DNA from: Bordetella parapertussis
GTDB taxonomy: Bacteria; Pseudomonadota; Gammaproteobacteria; Burkholderiales; SG8-41
NCBI GenBank assembly: GCA_945870465.1
Contig: CAMBSS010000002.1
Coordinates: 1 to 64,000, forward strand
Length of the DNA stretch: 64,000 nt
Reading direction: 5' to 3'
Shown: positions 1 through 8,663 of the stretch, one piece after another
Layout of the letters: the number at the start of each line of letters is the position of its first letter
How positions within the stretch are numbered: position 1 is the first letter of the stretch
The notes under the pieces: model-generated
Told to the model about the DNA's origin: nothing
Database searches by the model: none
Seen by the model: only the letters and a program-made list of their open reading frames with translations
Program-made: the position numbers and the translations under genes

Positions 1-357
1 AATATCATCCGCGACGTCGGGGAAGACGCGCGCCGCGACCGCGTCTATTTGCCGCTCGACGAGCTTGCGCGCTTCAACGTGTCCGTCGCCGACATCATGC
101 ACGCGCGCGCCGGCGACAACTTCCGGCAGCTGATGGAGTTCCAGACCGAACGCGCGCTGGGCTATTACCGCGACGCTTTTGCCGCGCTGCCCGCCGGCGA
201 CCGCAAGACGCAGCGTCCGGGGCTGGTGATGGCGGCGATTTATCAGACCGTGCTCGCCGAGATCCGCGCCGACGGCATGCAGGTGCTCACACAACGCACC
301 TCGCTCACGCCGTTACGCAAACTGTGGATAGCGTGGCGGACCTGGGTAAAAGGTTAG
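1..357 (+). CDS. hpnD: presqualene diphosphate synthase HpnD, C-terminal part (5' truncated by window edge)
   Basis: The reading frame is open from base 1 and ends at 355-357. The visible 118 residues start with the NIIRDVGEDA segment, the second Asp-rich region (DxxxD type) of squalene/phytoene synthases, which binds the Mg2+-diphosphate of the prenyl donor. They continue through the YYRDA helix and a basic, Trp-containing tail. In the HpnCDE route this enzyme condenses two farnesyl diphosphates to presqualene diphosphate. The hpnE gene lies 1.9 kb downstream on the same strand, which supports HpnD over a plain phytoene synthase. The separation of hpnD from hpnE by two unrelated genes is unusual. 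The N-terminus and catalytic first Asp motif lie outside the window. Confidence 0.85.
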   Translation, partial: NIIRDVGEDARRDRVYLPLDELARFNVSVADIMHARAGDNFRQLMEFQTERALGYYRDAFAALPAGDRKTQRPGLVMAAIYQTVLAEIRADGMQVLTQRTSLTPLRKLWIAWRTWVKG

Positions 358-439
358 TGCGGGGCTGATCCGCAATCCTTAAAATAAAGTCCACGCATTC
401 TGCTTGTTAAATCAAATTTCTTCCGAGGAGCTGACTGGA

Positions 440-1195
440 ATGGATCTGCAACTGAAAGACAAAACCGCGCTCGTCACCGGCGCGAGCCAGGGCATAGGAC
501 GCGCCATCGCCAAGGGACTCGCCGCCGAGGGCGTAAAGATCTGCATTGCCGCGCGCCGCCGCGAACTGCTGGAAGCCCTCGCCAAGGAAATCGTCGCTGC
601 AGGCGGCACGCCGCCGCATATCGCGGTCGTCGACGTGATGGAAGAGGGCTCGCCGCAAAAACTCGTGCAGGAAGCGCTCAAAGGGCTGGGGCAGATCGAC
701 ATCCTGATCAACTGCGCCGGCGGCAGCCGGCCGCCGATCCCGGTCGATGCGCCGGAATCGGAGTGGAGCGAGGTGATGACGCTCAATTTCATCCGTGTGC
801 GCCAGCTCACGCACGCCGCGCTCGCGGACATGATCAAACACAAATGGGGACGCATCATCAATATCACGGGGAAATCAGAACCCGATGGTTTGCTCGCCGC
901 AACACCCGCGAAGGCCGCGATGCACGGCTGGGCCAAGGGATTGTCGCGAGAAGTCGGCCAGCACGGCATCACAGTCAATTGCATTCCGCCCGGCCGCATC
1001 ATGAGCGAGCAGATCCGCCGCAAATACACGCCGGAATTTCGCGCCAAACAATCGAAAGAGGAAATTCCGATGGGCCGCTACGGCGAACCGGAAGAACTCG
1101 CGTGCCTCGCCGTGTTTCTCGCTTCACCGGTTGCCGGTTACATCACGGGAGCCGTCATGCCGGTGGACGGTGGACTGCGGCGCTATGCGTTCTAA
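440..1195 (+). CDS. SDR-family protein lacking the catalytic Tyr
   Basis: A 251-residue Rossmann-fold short-chain dehydrogenase/reductase. The cofactor motif TGASQGIG is at residues 13-20, the NCAG motif at 91-94, and the C-terminal PVDGG typical of the family is at 241-245. I chose ATG 440 because GAGGAG lies about 9 bases upstream; a TTG at 404 is possible but unsupported. The active site is odd. The conserved Lys is K158, but the residue four before it, normally Tyr, is Ala154 (context LAATPAK), and the usual Ser region reads NITGKS. The protein may use a different chemistry or be a non-canonical subfamily. It overlaps the next gene by 11 bp and sits inside the hpn cluster, so co-transcription is likely. 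Substrate unknown. Confidence 0.85.
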   Translation: MDLQLKDKTALVTGASQGIGRAIAKGLAAEGVKICIAARRRELLEALAKEIVAAGGTPPHIAVVDVMEEGSPQKLVQEALKGLGQIDILINCAGGSRPPIPVDAPESEWSEVMTLNFIRVRQLTHAALADMIKHKWGRIINITGKSEPDGLLAATPAKAAMHGWAKGLSREVGQHGITVNCIPPGRIMSEQIRRKYTPEFRAKQSKEEIPMGRYGEPEELACLAVFLASPVAGYITGAVMPVDGGLRRYAF

Positions 1196-2165
1196 AAAAA
1201 CGGCACGCAAACGCGCCGCCGTTCTTGCCGTCGTGACCCTGCTTGCGGCGTCGTATGCTGCGGCCGCCCAGTATCCAGACAAGCCGATACGCATCATCGT
1301 GCCGGTGACTCCCGGCGGCGGTTCCGACCTGCTTGCGCGCCTGATCGCCCAGCAGTTCAGTGATCGCTTCGAGCAACCGTTCATAGTCGACAACCGCGCG
1401 GGCGCGGGCGGAACCATAGGCAGCGAACTTGCCGCGAGGGCTGCGCCGGACGGCTACACGCTGATCGTGGCCTACACTGCCTCGCATGGCATCAATCCCG
1501 CCATCAAAAAATTGCCCTACGACGTGATCAACGATTTTGCGCCGATATCCATGCTCGGCACGGCACCCAACATACTGGTCGTGCACCCCAGCGTCGCCGC
1601 AAAATCCGTAAGCGAATTGATCCAGTTCCTCAAATCCCGGCCCGGCCAGGTGAATTACGCGTCCGCCGGCAACGGCAGCGCCCCGCATCTTGCGGCCGAG
1701 ATGTTCAAATACATGGCCGGCGTCGAAATGACGCATATCCCCTACAAAGGCGCAGCACCTGGCGTCACCGACCTGCTCGGCGGCCAGGTGCTGATCATGT
1801 TCCCCAGCATGCCGGCTGCGCTTGCGCATGCGCGTTCCGGCCGCTTGCGGGCACTGGCCGTTACGAGCAAGGCCCGCGCAAGCGCGGCGCCGGAACTCCC
1901 CACCGTAGCCGAGGCAGGCCTGCTTGGATTCGAAGTCATCCAGTGGTATGCATTGCTGGCGCCTGCGCACACGCCGAAGAACATCATCGACAAACTCAAC
2001 GCCGAGACGAACCGCATGCTGAAGCTGCCCGACATCCGGGAGAAGCTCGCGGCGCAGGGACTCGAATCCTCCAGTTCTACGCCCGCCGAGGTCAGCGCGT
2101 TCATGCGCGGCGAAGTCGCGAAATGGACCAAATTCATACGCGACACCGGATTGAAACTCGATTAG
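1185..2165 (+). CDS. tripartite tricarboxylate transporter substrate-binding protein (Bug/TctC family)
   Basis: 326 residues from ATG 1185, which overlaps the SDR stop by 11 bp. The N-terminus has Lys/Arg residues, a hydrophobic stretch and an Ala-rich cleavage region before QYPDKP, so it is exported. Family hallmarks are visible: YPDKPIRIIVP, the PGGGSD loop that contacts the ligand carboxylate, NRAGAGG, and HIPYKGAAP. These proteins are periplasmic receptors for carboxylates or related metabolites, usually feeding TctAB membrane subunits. No tctA or tctB is nearby, so this is an orphan receptor, as is common in Burkholderiales. Placement between an SDR and hpnE hints at a small catabolic insertion rather than a hopanoid role. 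Confidence 0.92.
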   Translation: MRSKKTARKRAAVLAVVTLLAASYAAAAQYPDKPIRIIVPVTPGGGSDLLARLIAQQFSDRFEQPFIVDNRAGAGGTIGSELAARAAPDGYTLIVAYTASHGINPAIKKLPYDVINDFAPISMLGTAPNILVVHPSVAAKSVSELIQFLKSRPGQVNYASAGNGSAPHLAAEMFKYMAGVEMTHIPYKGAAPGVTDLLGGQVLIMFPSMPAALAHARSGRLRALAVTSKARASAAPELPTVAEAGLLGFEVIQWYALLAPAHTPKNIIDKLNAETNRMLKLPDIREKLAAQGLESSSSTPAEVSAFMRGEVAKWTKFIRDTGLKLD

Positions 2166-2249
2166 GCGAATTGGAGGCAGCATCGATCCGCAACTGATTT
2201 GCGCCGTTTTGCGTTCCAGCATGCCGACGCCGGCACACGCGCCGCCAAG

Positions 2250-3539
2250 ATGATCCATGTCGCGGTAATCGGCGGCGGTTACGCCGGCATGGCAGCTGCG
2301 GCCACGCTCGCGGAGCAGCGCGTGCCAGTGACCGTGTTCGAAGCCGCCGGCCAGCTCGGCGGACGCGCGCGACGGGTCGATTACCGCGACGTTGCGCTCG
2401 ATAACGGGCTGCACATCCTGATCGGCGCGTATGTCGAAACGCTGCGCCTGATAGAGCTCGTAAACCCGGCGCACGCGCAGGCATTGCTGCGCTTGCCGCT
2501 GGCGTGGCACGTGCAGGATGAATTTCATCTGCGCGCGGCGCGCCTGCCGGCGCCATTGCATTTGCTGATCGGCCTGCTGCGCGCAGACGGCCTCAGCATC
2601 GCGGAGAAAGTCTCTGCAGCCCGTTTTCTGGCTGCGCTGCGCGCGACCCGTTTTACGCTCGCCCAAGACATCAGCGTCGAGCTGCTGCTCAAGCAGCATA
2701 GCCAAAGCGAGAAACTCCGCCGCGTTCTGTGGCGCCCCTTGTGCGTCGCGGCGCTCAATACGCCGCCTGCCGGCGCTTCCGCGCAGGTTTTTCTGAACGT
2801 GCTGCGCGACAGCCTCAATGCCGGCCGCGCGGCCAGCGATCTCGTGCTCGCGCGTGTGGATTTGTCCACCTTGTTTCCCGATCCCGCGGCAACTTTCGTC
2901 GAACAGCGCGGCGGCAAAGTGCTGCGCTCGCAACGCGTAACAGCGATTGATCCGCTCGCCGCCGGCTTCGAAATCACGGCGAACAACCAGCGCGCGAATT
3001 TCAGCCACGCCATCTGCGCCATCTCGCCACACCAGGTGAATGCTTTTCTGATCGGCATCACCGCACTGTCCGAAATCGCAACCACCATAGAGCGCCTGCT
3101 TTACCAACCCATCCATTCGGTGTGGCTGCAGTATCCGGCGCCGGTAAAACTGCCATCGCCCATGCTCGGATTGACGCGCGGCCTCGTGCATTGGGTGTTC
3201 GACCGCGAGACCCTGTGCGGGCAGCGCGGCCTCGTCGGCGCCGTGATCAGTGCCGCCGGCGAACACCAGGACCTGACCCAGGAAGAACTCGGTTTGCGCG
3301 TGCACCGCGAACTGCAGGAGCAGGTCGGCGCCCTGCCCGACCCGCTGTGGACGCGCGTGATCGCGGAAAAACGCGCGACCTTCGCGTGCACGCCGGGCGT
3401 GAGGCGGCCGCCGCAAATCACTCCGCTTGGTAATTTTTATCTCGCCGGCGATTACACGGCCAGCGATTACCCGGCGACCATCGAATCCGCAGTAAGAAGC
3501 GGCATCACCTGCGCGCGGCATATTCTGCAACACGCCTGA
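2250..3539 (+). CDS. hpnE: hydroxysqualene dehydroxylase / squalene-associated FAD-dependent desaturase HpnE
   Basis: 429 residues from ATG 2250 (MIHVAVIGGGYAGMAA). The frame extends upstream to a TTG at 2199, but the FAD dinucleotide motif GGGYAG should lie at the very N-terminus, which favours 2250. The GGRARR motif follows the first beta-alpha-beta unit as in phytoene-desaturase-like flavoproteins, and the C-terminal FAD segment FYLAGDYTASDYPATIESAV is clear. HpnE reduces hydroxysqualene to squalene, the last step of the HpnC-HpnD-HpnE route supplying hopanoid synthesis. hpnD is at the window start; no shc is in view. Confidence 0.9.
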   Translation: MIHVAVIGGGYAGMAAAATLAEQRVPVTVFEAAGQLGGRARRVDYRDVALDNGLHILIGAYVETLRLIELVNPAHAQALLRLPLAWHVQDEFHLRAARLPAPLHLLIGLLRADGLSIAEKVSAARFLAALRATRFTLAQDISVELLLKQHSQSEKLRRVLWRPLCVAALNTPPAGASAQVFLNVLRDSLNAGRAASDLVLARVDLSTLFPDPAATFVEQRGGKVLRSQRVTAIDPLAAGFEITANNQRANFSHAICAISPHQVNAFLIGITALSEIATTIERLLYQPIHSVWLQYPAPVKLPSPMLGLTRGLVHWVFDRETLCGQRGLVGAVISAAGEHQDLTQEELGLRVHRELQEQVGALPDPLWTRVIAEKRATFACTPGVRRPPQITPLGNFYLAGDYTASDYPATIESAVRSGITCARHILQHA

Positions 3540-3605
3540 TTTTCCACGACATGGCCCGGCGGTATAAAATCGCCTTCTGATTTGACGACACACAAGGAAC
3601 ACACG

Positions 3606-5255
3606 GTGAGCGAACGCGAATCGATGCACTATGACGTAGTCGTTGTCGGCGCCGGCCCTGCCGGCCTCGCGGCAGCCATCCGTTTAAAACAACTCGCCGT
3701 GGAACGCGGCCAGGAAATCGGCGTCTGCGTGATCGAAAAAGGCTCCGAAGTCGGCGCGCACATACTCTCGGGCGCCGTGATGGACCCGCGTGCGATGGTT
3801 GAACTGTTTCCCAATTGGAAAGAACTGGAAGCCCCGCTCAACGCGCCGGTGAGCGAAGACCGCTTTTTTTTCCTCACCGAGAAATCGTCGTTCAAAGTGC
3901 CGAATTTCCTGCTGCCGGGATGTTTTCAGAACCACGGCAATTACGTGATCAGCCTGGGCAACGTGTGCCGCTGGCTCGGCCAGCAGGCCGAAAGCCTGGG
4001 CGTGGAAATTTTTCCGGGTTTCGCCGCGGCTGAAGTGCTTTACAACGACGACGGCAGCGTCAAGGGTGTAGCCACCAGCGACATGGGCGTCGGCAAGGAC
4101 GGCAAACCCACCGCGGCCTTTCAGCGCGGCATGGAACTGCATGCCAAGTACACGTTCTTTGCTGAAGGCTGCCGCGGCCATCTCGGCAAGCAGTTGCAGG
4201 AACGTTTTAAATTGCGCGACGGCGTCGACCCGCAGGTCTACGGCATCGGCCTGAAAGAACTGTGGGAGATCAAACCCGAAAAGCATCAGTTAGGGCTCGT
4301 CATACACACCGCCGGCTGGCCGCTCGGTTCGGATACGTACGGCGGCTCGTTCCTGTATCACATGGAAAACAACCTGGTCGCCATCGGCTACGTGGTCGGC
4401 CTCGGTTACACCAATCCTTACCTGAGCCCCTACGAAGAATTTCAGCGCTACAAAACGCACCCGACGATCCGCGCGTTTCTCGAAGGCGGCAAGCGTGTTG
4501 CCTACGGCGCGCGAGCAATCACTGCCGGCGGCCTGCAGGCGCTGCCCAAGCTCGTATTTCCCGGCGGCTGCCTCGTCGGCGACGACGCAGGCTTTCTCAA
4601 TGCGTCACGCATCAAGGGCAGTCACTGCGCGATCAAGTCCGGCATGCTCGCCGCGGAATCGGCGTTTGAAGCGGTCATCGCCGGCCGCACATCCGACGAA
4701 CTTGCGAGCTATCCCGAAGCATTCAAACAAAGCTGGCTGTACGACGAACTGCATCGCGCGCGCAATTTCAAACCGTGGATGAGCAAAGGGCTGTACACCG
4801 GCACCATGATGGTCGGTATCGACCAGGTCGTGTTCGGCGGCCGCGCGCCGTGGACGCTGCACCACGACCATGCCGACAATGAAACGCTCGTGAAAAAAAC
4901 CGGCGTCGCGCCTATCGCCTATGCCAAGCCCGATGGCGTGCTTACATTCGATCGGCTGTCTTCGGTATTTATTTCGAACACCAATCACAGCGAAGACCAG
5001 CCGTGCCACTTGACGCTGAAAGACGCGTCAGTGCCGGTCAACGTCAATCTCGAGCTATACGATGCGCCTGAGCAGCGTTATTGCCCGGCGGGCGTGTATG
5101 AAATCGTGCGCAACGACGACGGCTCCCAGCCGCGCCTGCAAATCAACGCGCAGAACTGCGTGCACTGCAAGACCTGCGACATCAAGGATCCGACGCAGAA
5201 CATCGTGTGGGTCACGCCCGAAGGCGGTGGCGGGCCGAACTATCCGAATATGTAG
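3606..5255 (+). CDS. electron transfer flavoprotein-ubiquinone oxidoreductase
   Basis: 549 residues, the usual ETF-QO length. I chose GTG 3606, which has AAGGAA 6 bases upstream; ATG 3624 is the alternative. The N-terminal FAD motif VVGAGPAG is followed by the long ubiquinone-binding domain. The C-terminus carries the [4Fe-4S] ligands: one Cys in RYCPAG and the trio in NCVHCKTCD, before the diagnostic ending GGGGPNYPNM. It passes electrons from ETF (acyl-CoA and amino-acid dehydrogenases) to the quinone pool at the inner membrane. ETF subunits are not in view. The gene has its own upstream gap of 66 bp after hpnE. Confidence 0.96.
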   Translation: MSERESMHYDVVVVGAGPAGLAAAIRLKQLAVERGQEIGVCVIEKGSEVGAHILSGAVMDPRAMVELFPNWKELEAPLNAPVSEDRFFFLTEKSSFKVPNFLLPGCFQNHGNYVISLGNVCRWLGQQAESLGVEIFPGFAAAEVLYNDDGSVKGVATSDMGVGKDGKPTAAFQRGMELHAKYTFFAEGCRGHLGKQLQERFKLRDGVDPQVYGIGLKELWEIKPEKHQLGLVIHTAGWPLGSDTYGGSFLYHMENNLVAIGYVVGLGYTNPYLSPYEEFQRYKTHPTIRAFLEGGKRVAYGARAITAGGLQALPKLVFPGGCLVGDDAGFLNASRIKGSHCAIKSGMLAAESAFEAVIAGRTSDELASYPEAFKQSWLYDELHRARNFKPWMSKGLYTGTMMVGIDQVVFGGRAPWTLHHDHADNETLVKKTGVAPIAYAKPDGVLTFDRLSSVFISNTNHSEDQPCHLTLKDASVPVNVNLELYDAPEQRYCPAGVYEIVRNDDGSQPRLQINAQNCVHCKTCDIKDPTQNIVWVTPEGGGGPNYPNM

Positions 5256-5567
5256 ACAGGTAGTGCCTTGCGCGCTACGAAAACGCCGCGCGCTGCGTGC
5301 AGCGGCCCTGCCTGGGGTTCCCGCTCAAATCCGATACCAAGGCCGACTGTAGCGGCGGTCGGCGGCCTGTCATCAAGTCGTCGGCGCTACGGCTCTTTTC
5401 GAACCGCCAGCAGGGCGGTTACCAGCACCCGGAACAGGATTATTTATATTTTAAAAACAATAGGTTAATAAAATTTATCGCCATCGTGGAAGTGGTCCAC
5501 CGTTGGTTGGCCTGTAACTTGCTGATGAATAGGCAACAGAGCAAGCAGGCAGCTTACGGAGACGAAC
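5256..5567. other. 312-bp gap upstream of the small gene at 5568
   Basis: No convincing gene. The first part is GC-rich. Around 5440-5480 it becomes very AT-rich (TTATTTATATTTT, then AATAAAATTTATC), unlike the rest of the region. A sigma-54-like promoter sits at 5507-5523. The AT-rich block just upstream could be an IHF or activator site for that promoter. Confidence 0.5.
5507..5523 (+). promoter_or_regulatory. sigma-54 (RpoN)-type promoter
   Basis: The sequence TTGGCCTGTAACTTGCT matches the consensus YTGGCACG-N4-TTGCW, with the invariant GG and GC at the correct 10-base separation. Only the two bases after GGC differ. It lies 44 bp before the start codon of the small protein at 5568. An AT-rich stretch at about 5440-5480 could bind IHF. 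The match is by eye; chance matches in a 64-kb window are possible. Confidence 0.6.
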
Positions 5568-5798
5568 ATGGTGATCTACATGGATCAGTACAGGGCGGTA
5601 AAAGCGGCGCCGGCGGAGTGGCTCAGGAACGGCACCGACGGGGGCGAAATGATGCATCCCGGCCGGGATTCCGCGGTCATACCAATGCTGCGCGAACCAG
5701 CCCAAGCGGCGCCCAGCCCGGAGTTGCCGGCCGACGTCGCGGACGCGGATCTCGAAGCGCTGCTCAGCCGCGTTTATGGACTCGCCACACTGATTTAA
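5568..5798 (+). CDS. small conserved-looking protein of unknown function
   Basis: 76 residues starting MVIYMDQYR, with CGGAG 6 bases before ATG 5568. The body is low in hydrophobic segments and has no Cys pair or signal peptide. The C-terminal part, LPADVADADLEALLSRVYGLATLI, looks like a short amphipathic helical tail. I do not recognise a function. The good ribosome-binding site, the sigma-54-like promoter and a terminator at 5870-5898 make it a believable single-gene unit. RpoN control would suggest a role in nitrogen or carbon-storage physiology, but that is inference. Confidence 0.7.
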   Translation: MVIYMDQYRAVKAAPAEWLRNGTDGGEMMHPGRDSAVIPMLREPAQAAPSPELPADVADADLEALLSRVYGLATLI

Positions 5799-5869
5799 GG
5801 CGCTGCCTCACGGCAGCGGCGGCAATGCCGGGATCCCCTCCTCCCCCGACGTTGCCGTAATTTTCTCCG

Positions 5870-5898
5870 AAAAACGCCGCGCGAACCGCGGCGTTTTT
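5870..5898. terminator. bidirectional intrinsic terminator
   Basis: Perfect inverted repeat AAAAACGCCGC / GCGGCGTTTTT (11 bp) around a 7-base loop. The A-tract and T-tract make it work in both directions. It lies between the convergent ends of the small gene (stop at 5798) and the molybdenum hydroxylase large subunit (stop at 5916). Confidence 0.9.
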
Positions 5899-5915
5899 CT
5901 TGCCGCAAAGCTTAG

Positions 5916-8036
5916 CTACTGCGCCAGCGCGGCAATGATGCGTTCGCGCGTCAACGGCATGTCGCGCACGCGCGCGCCAAGTGCCGCGGCAATCGCATTG
6001 GCAATCGCCGCGGCGGTAGGGCCGGTGGCGCCTTCGCCCGCGCCCACCGGCGGCAAATCGGGCCGGTTGATCAGCGTCACTTCGACCTGTGGCGCTTCGC
6101 TGAACTTCATGACCGGGTAATCGTCCCAGGTGCGCGAGGTTATACGCTCGCGATCGAAGGTGACCTGTTCCTTCAGCGTCATGCTCGCCGACTGAATGAT
6201 GCCGCCTTCGAGCTGGTTGATGACGCCGTCGGGATTGATCGCCAACCCGACGTCCACCGCGGCCCAAGCTCGTGTCACGCGTGGCTCAGCCTCGACGTCG
6301 ACTTCCGCAACGACCGCCACGTAACACCCGAGGTTCTTGTAGCGCGCGAACCCGATGCCGCGGCCGCGCGTGCCGTCGCCGGACGCGCCGGATTTCCAGT
6401 CCGATTTTTGCGCAACCATTTCGATCACCGCGCGTGCGCGCGGATCCTTGAGGTGGCGCAAGCGGAACTCGACCGGATCAGCGCCCGCGGCGAGTGCCAG
6501 TTCGTCCATGAACGATTCGATCGCGAACACGTTCGCATGCGCCCCCAGCGCGCGCAAAGCCGACACGCGCAGCGGCGACTGCATCACCAGATGATTGGTC
6601 ACGCGCTGGTTCGGAAAATCATAAAGCGGGATCGCATTGCGGTGGCTGCCGCCCGCCGGCAGCGGCGGGTTCGCCGGTGTCGCTGCGGGCTGGGGTTCGG
6701 CGAGGTGCCATGCGGCGAGCAGATTCACGCCGCCCTTGCCCTCCGGACGCGTGCTGTGCGGATAGCTCCACAAGTCCAGTTGCCAATCGACGATATTACC
6801 GGCAGTGTCCAGCGCGGCGCCGGTTTTCACGACCATCGCCGGGCCATACGGCTCCCACGCAAATTCGTCCTCGCGCATCCATTGTACCTGCACCGCGCGT
6901 CCCGGCACCGCGCGTGCCAGCAGCGCCGCGTCCAGCGCGACGTCGTCAGCGCCGTTATGCCCGTAACATCCTGCGCTATCGGCATGCCTCACCGTCAACG
7001 CATCGACTGCAATCCCCAAAGCCTTTGCCATGTCGCGGCGCAGCGGATGTATACCCTGGCTGTGCGTCCATACCTCGTAATGGCCGCCGTCGAACCGCGC
7101 GACTGCGCACGACGGCCCCATGGACGCGTGTGCAATATAGGGCCGTGTGTAAGTGGCCGCCAACATTTGCCCGCCCTGCTGCTTAATGATCGGGTCAGAT
7201 TTCTCGCTGATAACATCGGCGCGCGCGGGTTGTGCGAGCAGATAGGCTCCCGGCGTCATTTCGGCGGGCAGCGTCTGGTCGTTGTGCCATTGCGCGCTGC
7301 GGGCGAGCCGGCGCGCAGCGCGCACCGCTTGTTCCTCGCGCACTGCGACCACGCCGAGGAAACTGCCGTCACGCACCACTGCGGTTACACCGGGCATCGC
7401 CTTGATTTCCGTGTCGTCCAGCGACTTGAGCCGCGCCGCATACGCCGGCGGGCGAACGATGCGCCCGTAAAGCATGCCGGGCATATCCATGTCCTGGATG
7501 TAGGCAGGAATGCCGGTAATTTTCGCCGGCAGGTCACGCCTTTGTACCGGGATGCCGATGTATTTATGCTCGCTGGCCGCCTTGGGCGCGCTTTGCGCGG
7601 AGGCTTCGCGCTTAAGCATCTGTGCGTCGGCCAATTCCCAGTAGGTGACGGTGCGCCCGCCGCCGCTCACCTCGCCGTCGACGACCGTAGTTTTCTCCAG
7701 CGACACACCGAGCTTCGCCGCGGCCCGCTGCAACAGCAGTTCGCGCACTTCGGCGCAGGCGTAACGCAATGCGACCGCGCTCTCCTCGATGGAACGGCTG
7801 CCCGAGGTAATGCCTTCGTCGGGCCCATGCGCGGTACTCGCAGTCTGCAGGCGCACGCGTTGCGGCGAGACATCAAGCTCGTCGGCAACCACCTGCTCGA
7901 TCGCGGTCAGAATACCCTGGCCGATTTCGACCTTGCCGGTATAGACAGTTACCGTGCCATCAGCGTTGATGCGCAGCCAGCGCTCGAGCTCGCGATTGGT
8001 TTCGAGGTTGCCCGGCAATTTACGCGGCGCATTCAT
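5916..8036 (-). CDS. molybdopterin-binding large subunit of a xanthine-dehydrogenase-family hydroxylase (isoquinoline 1-oxidoreductase beta-like)
   Basis: 706 residues. ATG 8036 overlaps the small-subunit stop by 4 bp (ATGA), so the two are translationally coupled. The frame extends much further upstream, but that part only shadows the small subunit. Visible features are GKVEIGQGI near the N-terminus, typical of the IorB-type molybdopterin domain, ASMGPSCAVARF, and the C-terminal Moco segment GVGAGEGATGPTAAAIANA with its GxGE glutamate region. The enzyme would hydroxylate an N-heterocycle or aldehyde with water as oxygen donor. No FAD subunit is adjacent, which fits the IorAB type that uses a cytochrome or other acceptor. 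Substrate unknown. Confidence 0.9.
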   Translation of the reverse strand: MNAPRKLPGNLETNRELERWLRINADGTVTVYTGKVEIGQGILTAIEQVVADELDVSPQRVRLQTASTAHGPDEGITSGSRSIEESAVALRYACAEVRELLLQRAAAKLGVSLEKTTVVDGEVSGGGRTVTYWELADAQMLKREASAQSAPKAASEHKYIGIPVQRRDLPAKITGIPAYIQDMDMPGMLYGRIVRPPAYAARLKSLDDTEIKAMPGVTAVVRDGSFLGVVAVREEQAVRAARRLARSAQWHNDQTLPAEMTPGAYLLAQPARADVISEKSDPIIKQQGGQMLAATYTRPYIAHASMGPSCAVARFDGGHYEVWTHSQGIHPLRRDMAKALGIAVDALTVRHADSAGCYGHNGADDVALDAALLARAVPGRAVQVQWMREDEFAWEPYGPAMVVKTGAALDTAGNIVDWQLDLWSYPHSTRPEGKGGVNLLAAWHLAEPQPAATPANPPLPAGGSHRNAIPLYDFPNQRVTNHLVMQSPLRVSALRALGAHANVFAIESFMDELALAAGADPVEFRLRHLKDPRARAVIEMVAQKSDWKSGASGDGTRGRGIGFARYKNLGCYVAVVAEVDVEAEPRVTRAWAAVDVGLAINPDGVINQLEGGIIQSASMTLKEQVTFDRERITSRTWDDYPVMKFSEAPQVEVTLINRPDLPPVGAGEGATGPTAAAIANAIAAALGARVRDMPLTRERIIAALAQ

Positions 8037-8494
8037 GGCGCCGCCTCCGCCGCTTTCTTGATGGCGCGCAGTATGCGCGCGTGCGTGCCGCAACGGCAGA
8101 TGTTGCCGTCGAGCGCTGCGCATATTTCCGCGCCGCTCGGATGCGCGTTGCGCTCCAGCAGCGCGTAGGCGGTCATGATGATGCCGCTGGTGCAATAACC
8201 GCATTGCGCGGCCTGCTCGGCGACAAACGCGCTTTGCAGTGCATGCATTTTCTCCAGGCTGCCGATCCCTTCCAGGGTCGTTATGCCTTTGCCCGCCACG
8301 GCAGCGAGCGAAATATCGCATGACTGCACGGCCTTGCCGTCGATGACGACGGTGCACGCGCCGCAGGAACCGATTCCGCAGCCGAAGCGCGCGCCCTTCA
8401 GCTTCAGGTCGTTGCGCAGGATATAAAGCAGCGGCGTCTCGCCGTCGGCGTCGACGCTATGCGTCGCGCCGTTTACGTTGATGCTGATTCCCAT
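8033..8494 (-). CDS. [2Fe-2S] small subunit of the molybdenum hydroxylase (isoquinoline 1-oxidoreductase alpha-like)
   Basis: 153 residues with two [2Fe-2S] domains. The plant-ferredoxin type motif CGIGSCGAC is followed by a fourth Cys (SCDIS). The C-terminal four-helix domain has CGYC and CRCGTH. It transfers electrons from the Moco of the large subunit to an external acceptor. It is the first gene of a two-gene operon and overlaps the large subunit by 4 bp. An XdhC-type maturation factor is encoded far away at 56.0-57.0 kb and might serve this enzyme. Confidence 0.92.
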   Translation of the reverse strand: MGISINVNGATHSVDADGETPLLYILRNDLKLKGARFGCGIGSCGACTVVIDGKAVQSCDISLAAVAGKGITTLEGIGSLEKMHALQSAFVAEQAAQCGYCTSGIIMTAYALLERNAHPSGAEICAALDGNICRCGTHARILRAIKKAAEAAP

Positions 8495-8663
8495 GGTTCC
8501 CGCCTGAAAAACGCGCTGCGTCGGTCAGCTAAAGTAGAATTTATGGAAAAACATTGGCTTATGTTGTCCATACTGCCATTCCTGCGCACCGGCCGCAAAA
8601 CTATTTGCCCGCCCGCGGTTTAGGTCTCTACTTTTCTCACCATCTGGATGGAAGGGCCTGCCC

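Noticed and set aside
1155..3629. 824-codon open frame on the minus strand
   Set aside because: It lies opposite the SDR, TctC and hpnE genes, is Arg/His/Gly-rich and has no recognisable motif. It is a GC-bias shadow frame.
5297..5860. 187-codon ORF across the sigma-54 promoter region
   Set aside because: It overlaps the better-supported 76-residue gene, crosses the AT-rich promoter tract, and its translation is low-complexity.
6408..8168. 586-codon open frame on the plus strand
   Set aside because: Antisense to the molybdenum hydroxylase large subunit, Arg/His-rich, with no family features.
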